From the NCBI RefSeq assembly GCF_000472545.1, contig NZ_KI421432.1:354559-418558 (forward strand): a stretch of 64,000 bases of DNA. Reading direction: 5' to 3'. Positions 58,320 through 64,000 of this stretch are shown here, one piece after another. The position numbers and the translations under genes are program-made. The stretch's first letter is position 1. The number at the start of each line of letters is the position of its first letter. Source of the stretch: Burkholderia sp. WSM2232 (lineage in GTDB: Bacteria; Pseudomonadota; Gammaproteobacteria; Burkholderiales; Burkholderiaceae). A model generated the notes under the pieces. The model made no database searches, was not told where the DNA came from, and worked only from the letters and a program-made list of their open reading frames with translations.

Positions 58320-60548
58320 TTACGCGATGGAGTCCACGATCTGGTTCAGCGTGGCGCTCGGGCGCATGGCCTTGCTCGTCAGCTCGACGTTCGGACGGTA
58401 GTAACCGCCAATGTCCACCGGCTTGCCCTGCGCTGCGCGCAGTTCTTCCAGAATCTTCGCTTCGTTTTCGGCCATTGCCTTCGCCACGCCGGCGAACTGG
58501 GCCTGCAACGCGGCGTCTTCGGTTTGCGCGGCCAGTGCTTCCGCCCAGTACATCGCGAGGTAGAAGTGGCTGCCACGGTTGTCGAGACCGCCAACCTTGC
58601 GCGCCGGCGACTTGTCGTTGTCGAGGAACTTGCCGGTTGCCTGATCCAGCGTCTTCGCGAGAACCTGCGCCTTCGGGTTGTGGTACGCGTTGCTCAGGTG
58701 TTCGAGCGACGCAGCCAATGCCAGGAATTCGCCCAACGAGTCCCAACGCAAGAAGCCTTCTTCCACCAGTTGCTGAACGTGCTTCGGCGCCGAGCCGCCC
58801 GCGCCGGTTTCGAACATGCCGCCGCCTGCCATCAGCGGGACGATGGAGAGCATCTTCGCGCTGGTGCCCAACTCCATGATCGGGAACAGGTCGGTCAGGT
58901 AGTCGCGCAGCACGTTGCCGGTGACCGAAATGGTGTCCTTACCGGCGCGGATGCGTTCCAGCGAGAACTTCGTCGCCTCGACCGGCGTCATGATGCGAAT
59001 GTCGAGCCCGTTCGTGTCGTGGTTCTTCAGATACTGTTCGACCTTCTTGATGATCTGCGCGTCGTGCGCACGCGCTGCGTCGAGCCAGAACACTGCCGGC
59101 GTGTTGGTGGCGCGCGCGCGGTTCACCGCGAGCTTCACCCAGTCCTGCACCGGCGCGTCTTTCGTCTGGCACATGCGCCAGATGTCGCCAGCTTCCACCG
59201 TCTGTTCGATCAGCACCGCGCCGCTTGCGTCGGTCACGCGAACCACGCCGTCGGCCGGAATCTGGAAAGTCTTGTCGTGCGAGCCGTACTCTTCCGCGGC
59301 TTGCGCCATCAGGCCGACGTTCGGCACCGTGCCCATCGTGACCGGGTCGAACGCGCCATTCTTCTTGCAGTCTTCGATCACAGCCTGGTACACGCCCGCG
59401 TAGCAACGGTCGGGAATCACGGCCTTGGCGTCGTGCAGCGCGCCGTCCGCGCCCCACATCTTGCCCGACTCGCGAATCATGGCCGGCATGGACGCGTCGA
59501 CGATCACGTCGCTCGGCACGTGCAGGCTGGTAATGCCCTTGTCCGAGTTGACCATGGCGAGTTGCGGACGCTGCTCATACTGTGCCTTGATGTCGGCTTC
59601 GATCTGTGCGGCCGTGTCAGCCGGCAGGTCCTTCAGGCGCGCGTACAGGTCGCCGATACCGTTGTTCGGGTTGAAGCCTGCCTGCGCCAGCGCGTCAGCA
59701 TGCTTGGTGAGCACGTCTTTGTAGAACACCGACACCACGTGGCCGAAGATGATCGGATCGGACACCTTCATCATCGTGGCCTTCAGGTGGACCGAGAACA
59801 GCACGCCGTTCGCCTTGGCGTCGTTGATCTGCGCCTCGATGAAGCTGCGCAGCGCGTTCTTGCTGAGCACCGAAGCGTCGATGATCTCACCCGCCTGCAC
59901 CGCGGTCTTTTCCTTCAGAACCGTCTTCGTGCCGTCGGCGGCTGTGAGTTCGATCTTCACCGTGCCCGCCGCGCCGATCAGCGCCGACTTTTCGCTGCCG
60001 TAGAAGTCACCGCCGCTCATGTGCGCCACATGCGACTTCGAGTCGGCAGCCCACGCGCCCATCTTGTGCGGATGCTTGCGCGCATAGTTCTTGACCGACA
60101 GCGGTGCGCGGCGGTCCGAGTTGCCTTCGCGCAGCACCGGATTGACCGCGCTGCCCTTGATCTTGTCGTAGCGTGCCTTGACGTCTTTTTCCGTGTCGGT
60201 CGTGGCGACGTCCGGATACGGCGGCAGCTTGTAGCCCTGGTCGCGCAATTCGGTGATTGCGGCCTTCAGCTGCGGCACCGAAGCGCTGATGTTCGGCAGC
60301 TTGATGATGTTCGCTTCGGGACGCGTGGTGAGTCCACCCAGCTCCGCCAGATCGTCCGAACCCTTCTGTTCCGCGCTCAGGTAGTCCGGAAATGCAGCGA
60401 TGATCCGGCCGGCAAGCGAGATGTCGCGCGTTTCAACGATCACGTCGGACGAGCGCGTGAACGCCTTGACGATCGGCAGCAGCGAATAAGTCGCCAGAGC
60501 AGGCGCTTCGTCGGTGAGGGTGTAGATGATCTTCGGCGGTGTGGACAT
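58320..60548 (-). CDS. icd: NADP-dependent isocitrate dehydrogenase, monomeric type
   Basis: A 742-residue monomeric IDH, the TCA-cycle enzyme oxidising isocitrate to 2-oxoglutarate with NADP+. MSTPPKIIYTLTDEAPALATYSLLPIVKAF, HPHKMGAWAADSKSHVAHMSGGDFYGSEKS, FSVHLKATMMKVSDPIIFGHVVSVFY and RIMTPVEATKFSLERIRAGKDTISVTGNVLRDYLTDLFPI are all family hallmarks, and the length is the usual about 740. It is unrelated in size to the homodimeric 45-kDa enzyme. The start is the ATG at 60548 with a poor ribosome-binding site; 31 further codons upstream are open but not protein-like. The upstream 355 bases contain palindromes (60779-60810). Confidence 0.96.
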   Translation of the reverse strand: MSTPPKIIYTLTDEAPALATYSLLPIVKAFTRSSDVIVETRDISLAGRIIAAFPDYLSAEQKGSDDLAELGGLTTRPEANIIKLPNISASVPQLKAAITELRDQGYKLPPYPDVATTDTEKDVKARYDKIKGSAVNPVLREGNSDRRAPLSVKNYARKHPHKMGAWAADSKSHVAHMSGGDFYGSEKSALIGAAGTVKIELTAADGTKTVLKEKTAVQAGEIIDASVLSKNALRSFIEAQINDAKANGVLFSVHLKATMMKVSDPIIFGHVVSVFYKDVLTKHADALAQAGFNPNNGIGDLYARLKDLPADTAAQIEADIKAQYEQRPQLAMVNSDKGITSLHVPSDVIVDASMPAMIRESGKMWGADGALHDAKAVIPDRCYAGVYQAVIEDCKKNGAFDPVTMGTVPNVGLMAQAAEEYGSHDKTFQIPADGVVRVTDASGAVLIEQTVEAGDIWRMCQTKDAPVQDWVKLAVNRARATNTPAVFWLDAARAHDAQIIKKVEQYLKNHDTNGLDIRIMTPVEATKFSLERIRAGKDTISVTGNVLRDYLTDLFPIMELGTSAKMLSIVPLMAGGGMFETGAGGSAPKHVQQLVEEGFLRWDSLGEFLALAASLEHLSNAYHNPKAQVLAKTLDQATGKFLDNDKSPARKVGGLDNRGSHFYLAMYWAEALAAQTEDAALQAQFAGVAKAMAENEAKILEELRAAQGKPVDIGGYYRPNVELTSKAMRPSATLNQIVDSIA

Positions 60549-60778
60549 GTTTGATGCTTTGCTAGATGAAGTGAGAGACAGAGCGTTGGAAGCGCTGAGC
60601 CAGCGAATTGCGGCGAAGCGGCAAAACGCAGCGCGACCCACGGCACTACTTTTTGCGGCCCGAGCGTGAGTATATGCGTGTTTTGCCCGCTCTGCTGCTA
60701 AACAAACATGTCGAACAACCGTGCGAAACTAGCCGGATGCCCGCCTGACAAGGGTTTGAGCGATTTGACCTAGCCCGA

Positions 60779-60810
60779 AAGACATATGTCTTATAGATGA
60801 CCCAAGGTCA
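60779..60810. promoter_or_regulatory. Two adjacent palindromes upstream of icd
   Basis: AAGACATATGTCTT (60779-60792, perfect 14 bp) and TGACC-CAA-GGTCA (60798-60810, perfect 5-3-5) lie 5 bases apart, about 230 bases upstream of the icd start. A TTGACC hexamer (minus strand) overlaps the second site and may be a -35. The whole gap 60549-60903 holds no gene. Confidence 0.5.
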
Positions 60811-60903
60811 AAAATCTCTGCTTGATGAGAACGACTCTCAACTTGAGGGCGGCGCGGCCCATCAATGTAGTCAAACGCTTAATTTCGCTGCGGCACCCGG
60901 TTG

Positions 60904-61914
60904 TTAACCAGCAACCCCGTCGTTTTCGCGATAGCTCTGCGCCATCGCCACCACCACCTTGCGCGGTCCTTCGAACGGGTCGCGCGCGTGCGCCGTCAGC
61001 ATGTTGTCGAGCATCAGCACGTCGCCGGTCAGCCATGGAAACACGATGCGTTGCTCATCGAGCACCCCGCGAATCTCCGCGAGCGCGTCGGCTTCCAGCG
61101 GCGCGCCGTCGCCGTAATACACATTGCGCGGAACGTTTTCGAGACCCACCGAATCGATCAATGCCTCCTGCATGTCCTCGTCGAGCGACGAAAGGTGGAA
61201 CAGGTTCGCCTGATTGAACCAGACGCTTTCGCCCGTGCGCGGGTGCCGCGCCACCGCCTGGCAGCGCTCGCGCGTGCGCAGAAGCAACTCGCCGTCGTCA
61301 CTGTCGCGCCATTCGCATTCGATGCCGCGAGCGCGGCAAATGCGCTCCACCACTGCGGGATCGTCCGAGCCGAACGCCTGTTCCCACGGCAGGTCCAGCC
61401 CTTGCCCGAAGTTGCGCACATAGAGCAGTTCCCGGCTCGCGAAGCGCGCGACGAGCGCCGGGTCGAGCGCGCGATAAATCGCGCGACTATCGGCGATCGG
61501 CGTCGCGCCGCCGGAACGCGCGGCGAGTGCACAGTGAAACCAGATGCGCAACGGCCATTCACGCGTATACGACTGTTCGTTATGCAAAGGAATGGACCGA
61601 TGCGGCGGATATTCCGTCGACGTGTACACCGCGCCTTCAACCTGGCTGCGCGGCGTAGACGCGAATTCATAACCGATCAGCGGATGCCCGAACGAAGCCG
61701 CGAAACCTTGGAATGCGTCGATCGATTCGACCCGAAAGCCGGTGAAGAGTACGCCGCCGGCACGCTCCAGCCTTTCGTCGACGATTGCGTGCAGCAAGGG
61801 CATCGCCTCGCTCAGTGACAGCTCGGCGCCGGCGCGCGGCGAGACCACGGTGGGCAGTCCCGGCTCGATGGTGAGATCGGCAAACGTAGGGTGCGACAAC
61901 GAAAGCAGGGTCAT
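60904..61914 (-). CDS. TauD/SyrP-like Fe(II)/2-oxoglutarate-dependent oxygenase
   Basis: A 336-residue non-heme iron oxygenase. The iron ligands are H-x-E in IPLHNEQSYTREWP (H, E) and the distal H in LMLDNMLTAHARDPFEGPRKV, and the Arg of GPRKVV contacts 2-oxoglutarate. YEFASTPRSQVEGAVYTSTEYPPHRSIPLHNE, RIWFHCALAARSGGATPIADSR and VWFNQANLFHLSSLDED match the SyrP/AmbC-like branch that hydroxylates carrier-bound amino acids in peptide antibiotic pathways. No peptide synthetase is in the window. Start at 61914 with AGAGGA upstream. It is divergent from an alcohol dehydrogenase gene. Confidence 0.85.
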   Translation of the reverse strand: MTLLSLSHPTFADLTIEPGLPTVVSPRAGAELSLSEAMPLLHAIVDERLERAGGVLFTGFRVESIDAFQGFAASFGHPLIGYEFASTPRSQVEGAVYTSTEYPPHRSIPLHNEQSYTREWPLRIWFHCALAARSGGATPIADSRAIYRALDPALVARFASRELLYVRNFGQGLDLPWEQAFGSDDPAVVERICRARGIECEWRDSDDGELLLRTRERCQAVARHPRTGESVWFNQANLFHLSSLDEDMQEALIDSVGLENVPRNVYYGDGAPLEADALAEIRGVLDEQRIVFPWLTGDVLMLDNMLTAHARDPFEGPRKVVVAMAQSYRENDGVAG

Positions 61915-62190
61915 GGAAAATCCTCTGGCAGACGCGGCGCGCCGGCGTTGGGCGGGCGCGCGCAGTTGTGCGGTGCTGACGTGGGCGGCCTGGTCCGGTG
62001 GCACGAGCCACCAACGACGCGCCGCGCTCGACACTCGCGGTAGCGCATTCGTACAGGCAATCTCACGAACTGCTCCGGCGAGCAACAACGAGACGGTGAC
62101 AATCTAACGCAAACGCGAATCATTCTCAACAACCATCTGAGATATCCGCGCAGGGAATGCACAGCGCCGCCTGCGAGGACGCAGATCTAC

Positions 62191-62225
62191 CACCATCTGG
62201 TGCTGAGCGGCCGAGCCAGATCTGG
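62191..62225. promoter_or_regulatory. Two palindromic sites between the oxygenase and alcohol dehydrogenase genes
   Basis: CACCATCTGGTG (62191-62202; 5-2-5) and CCAGATCTGG (62216-62225, perfect 10 bp) share the CCA-TCTGG pattern and are about 25 bases apart centre to centre. A further half-site ACCATCTGAGAT lies near 62132. They sit in the 382-base divergent region, ahead of the alcohol dehydrogenase gene, and look like tandem operators of one regulator. Confidence 0.5.
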
Positions 62226-62296
62226 TACAACTGATACATGCGCCGCCTGATAAACCGGCGCGACGGTCAAAACTAAATGTGGTCTGGAGACGCGAC

Positions 62297-63460
62297 ATGA
62301 CGAACGTATTCCGCTTTCAAACGGTGCCGACGCTCGTCGTCGAATTCGGCGCGGCGCGTCGGCTGGGCGCGCTGCTGCGCGAGCAGTTTCCGGCGCTTCA
62401 ACGTTTATGCGTGGTCACGGACGGCTTTCTGCACCAAAGCGGCTTGCTGGCCCCCGCCCTCGCCGATCTGGCGGCGCATGGCTGGCAAGCAACCGTGATT
62501 GACGACGTGATCGCAGATCCGCCCGAACACGTGGTACTTGAAGCGACAGCCCGGGCGCGCAGCGCCGGCGCGGAGATCGTGCTCGGGCTCGGCGGCGGGT
62601 CGTCAATGGACGTGGCCAAGCTGATCGCGGTGCTCGCCCCGCAGCAGGAGCAGGCGCTCGGCGACATGTATGGCGTCAACAAGATCACCGTGTCGCGCTT
62701 GCCGCTCGTGCAAATGCCGACGACCGCGGGGACCGGGTCCGAAGTCACGGCTGTCTCGATTGTCACGGTGGGCGAGGCGAAGAAAATGGGCGTGGTCGCG
62801 CCGCAACTGATCGCCGACCTCGCCATTCTCGATGCCGAACTGACGCTCGGGCTGCCGGTTGCCGCAACGGCGGCGACCGGTATCGACGCCATGGTTCACG
62901 CTATCGAAGCCTTCACGTCCGCGCACCTGAAGAATCCGATCTCCGACATGCTCGCGATAAAGGCGCTCGAGCTGCTGTCGCGCAACCTGCTGCCCGCCTG
63001 CCAGGACGGCAGCAACCGCGCGGCGCGTGAGGCGATGCTGCTAGGCGCGACTTTCGCGGGACAGGCGTTTGCGAACTCGCCGGTGGCGGCCGTGCATGCA
63101 CTGGCGTATCCGATCGGCGGTATTTACCACGTGCCGCACGGGCTTTCGAACGCGCTCGTGCTGCCGCATGTGTTGCGTTTCAACGCTGAAGCGGCAGCGC
63201 ATCTGTATGCGGAACTCGCGGAGGTGGTCGTGCCGGGTGTAACGGGCAGCGCTGAAAACAGGACAAATGCGCTCATCGACAAGTTGGAAGAGATGATTGC
63301 AGCCACTGCGATTCCGGCGCGATTACGCGATGTGGGCATCCAGCACGATGGACTTCAGCGGATGGCGAGCGACGCCATGTTGCAGACACGGCTGCTCGTG
63401 AACAACCCGCGGCCTGTCAGCGAGGACGACGCGCTGGCAATTTATCAGGCCGCGTTTTGA
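62297..63460 (+). CDS. Iron-containing alcohol dehydrogenase
   Basis: A 387-residue type III alcohol dehydrogenase. The NAD-binding motif is GLGGGSSMDVAKLIAVLA, the substrate region PTTAGTGSEVTAVSIVTVGEAKKMGVV. The metal ligands are a D-x-x-x-H in ATGIDAMVHAIEAFTSAHLKNPISD and two His in AAVHALAYPIGGIYHVPHGLSNALVLPHVLRFN. GGAGA precedes the ATG at 62297. It oxidises a small alcohol or reduces an aldehyde in the cytoplasm; the exact substrate is not deducible. It is divergent from the TauD/SyrP-like oxygenase, with palindromes in between. Confidence 0.93.
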   Translation: MTNVFRFQTVPTLVVEFGAARRLGALLREQFPALQRLCVVTDGFLHQSGLLAPALADLAAHGWQATVIDDVIADPPEHVVLEATARARSAGAEIVLGLGGGSSMDVAKLIAVLAPQQEQALGDMYGVNKITVSRLPLVQMPTTAGTGSEVTAVSIVTVGEAKKMGVVAPQLIADLAILDAELTLGLPVAATAATGIDAMVHAIEAFTSAHLKNPISDMLAIKALELLSRNLLPACQDGSNRAAREAMLLGATFAGQAFANSPVAAVHALAYPIGGIYHVPHGLSNALVLPHVLRFNAEAAAHLYAELAEVVVPGVTGSAENRTNALIDKLEEMIAATAIPARLRDVGIQHDGLQRMASDAMLQTRLLVNNPRPVSEDDALAIYQAAF

Positions 63461-63648
63461 AACGCGGGCGCGCCGTTACGGGGAACCCCGTGCGTTACGT
63501 AGCGTCTGGACGGAACATCGGCGCGCGGGCGCCCGGCTTTTGACGGGTTTTTCGCGTTTAATTCTGCAAATCGCCATCACTGGCCAACTTCTAAATGCCT
63601 TTTTCGGGCTTCGCGCTTTTTTCAGACTAATGGCGTAGGACTTGCAGA

Positions 63649-63683
63649 GATGTCCCCGTTAAACAACTTTCAACGGGGACATC
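63649..63683 (+). promoter_or_regulatory. Ribosome-binding-site hairpin of the repeat lipoprotein gene
   Basis: A perfect 12-bp inverted repeat (GATGTCCCCGTT / AACGGGGACATC) with an 11-base loop runs up to the base immediately before the ATG at 63684. The right arm contains the GGGGA ribosome-binding site, so in the folded RNA it would be fully paired. Confidence 0.75.
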
Positions 63684-64000
63684 ATGATGAAATTGGCTGG
63701 CCGCACTGCTATCGCTGTCGCGACGTCGACATTGCTCGCACTTTACGGCTGCGGATCGACGCTCACTACACCGGGAAAGACCGGGCTCACGCCGAATACC
63801 AGCGGGCTCGGCGGAGGAGGTTTAGGCGGGACTTCGGGAAGTTCGGGCGGGTCGGGGACTTCGGGGACTTCGGGGACTTCGGGAAGTTCGGGAAGTTCGG
63901 GCACTTCGGGCACTTCGGGTACTTCGGGCACTTCGGGCACTTCCGGCACTTCCGGCACTTCCGGCACTTCGGGTACTTCGGGTACTTCGGGTACTTCGGG
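63684..64000 (+). CDS. Lipoprotein with (Thr/Ser)-Ser-Gly repeats, 5' part
   Basis: The reading frame runs off the window and its 3' end is not visible. It starts MMKLAGRTAIAVATSTLLALYGC with a lipobox-like LYGC. A Gly-rich linker (GLGGGGLGG) and then a long run of Thr-Ser-Gly or Ser-Ser-Gly triplets follow from codon 50. The ribosome-binding site GGGGA is buried in a 12-bp hairpin. The ATG at 63687 is an alternative start. Such low-complexity regions are expected to be extended, disordered surface stalks; whatever is carried at the far end is outside the window. No family was recognised. Confidence 0.75.
   Translation, partial: MMKLAGRTAIAVATSTLLALYGCGSTLTTPGKTGLTPNTSGLGGGGLGGTSGSSGGSGTSGTSGTSGSSGSSGTSGTSGTSGTSGTSGTSGTSGTSGTSGTSGTS
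63831..64000 (+). repeat. 9-bp tandem repeat coding for Thr/Ser-Ser-Gly
   Basis: About 19 units of a 9-bp motif (consensus ACTTCGGGN, occasionally AGTTCGGGN) run to the window end without interruption, all in the frame of the lipoprotein. The unit is a multiple of 3, so copy-number change would lengthen or shorten the protein without a frame shift. Confidence 0.9.

Noticed and set aside
58206..60554. Plus-strand 782-residue frame antisense to icd
   Set aside because: Mirror of the icd coding frame, His/Arg/Val-rich and not protein-like.
63743..63967. Minus-strand frame of Pro-Glu-Val repeats
   Set aside because: It is the complement of the Thr/Ser-Ser-Gly repeat; the plus-strand frame has a signal peptide, lipobox and ribosome-binding site.

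Overview
The window looks like a chromosomal or large-replicon segment of a GC-rich betaproteobacterium of the Burkholderia/Paraburkholderia type. This is inferred from gene content: monomeric NADP-isocitrate dehydrogenase, several Burkholderia-style lipoproteins and porins, GntR/FCD- and LysR-controlled catabolic modules, a second groESL pair, and uniform GC-rich codon use. No rRNA, phage, insertion sequence or CRISPR array was seen. The only RNA gene found is a tRNA-Lys.

Layout. 1-3.3 kb: the end of an oligopeptide-type ABC importer (permease B truncated, permease C, two ATPases) and a small secreted protein. 3.8-6.4 kb: a branched-chain amino acid type binding protein and two lipoproteins. 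6.6-10.6 kb: nitroreductase, porin, a PnbB/DUF4863-type lyase and a LysR regulator. This gene set resembles reductive nitrobenzoate catabolism. 9.6-16.1 kb: a Rieske oxygenase, glutamine-synthetase-like ligase, [2Fe-2S] ferredoxin and ferredoxin reductase run on the minus strand, and a divergent GntR regulator sits next to them. Repeated operator-like palindromes lie in the intergenic region. 16.4-20 kb: a ketosynthase III-like enzyme followed by a CqsS-like hybrid sensor kinase. This is the best candidate for an undescribed signalling system.

20-31 kb: GNAT, GYD and PAP2 genes, a two-partner secretion pair (tpsA-tpsB) with a 12-bp tandem repeat at the junction, a multi-PAS hybrid kinase, a TehA-type channel, a solute-binding protein without a signal peptide, and tRNA-Lys. 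31.7-34.7 kb: a divergent heat-shock locus (Hsp20 opposite groES-groEL) with a sigma32-like promoter and a perfect palindrome. 34.8-46.5 kb: diguanylate cyclase, CorA/ZntB-type transporter, two chemoreceptors, an orphan sugar-type binding protein, a leucine-rich-repeat protein kinase, a DNA alkyl-transferase and a secreted alpha/beta hydrolase.

47-64 kb: a DHA2 efflux pump, a glucarate module (gudD, transporter, FCD regulator), an AtuA-like/CitMHS module under a divergent LysR, an alpha/beta hydrolase, a 75-residue conserved-looking protein, monomeric icd, a TauD/SyrP-like oxygenase divergent from an iron-type alcohol dehydrogenase, and the start of a lipoprotein made of Thr/Ser-Ser-Gly repeats. 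A 12-bp perfect hairpin hides the ribosome-binding site of that lipoprotein gene. Functions are read from motifs and general family knowledge; no database search was run.
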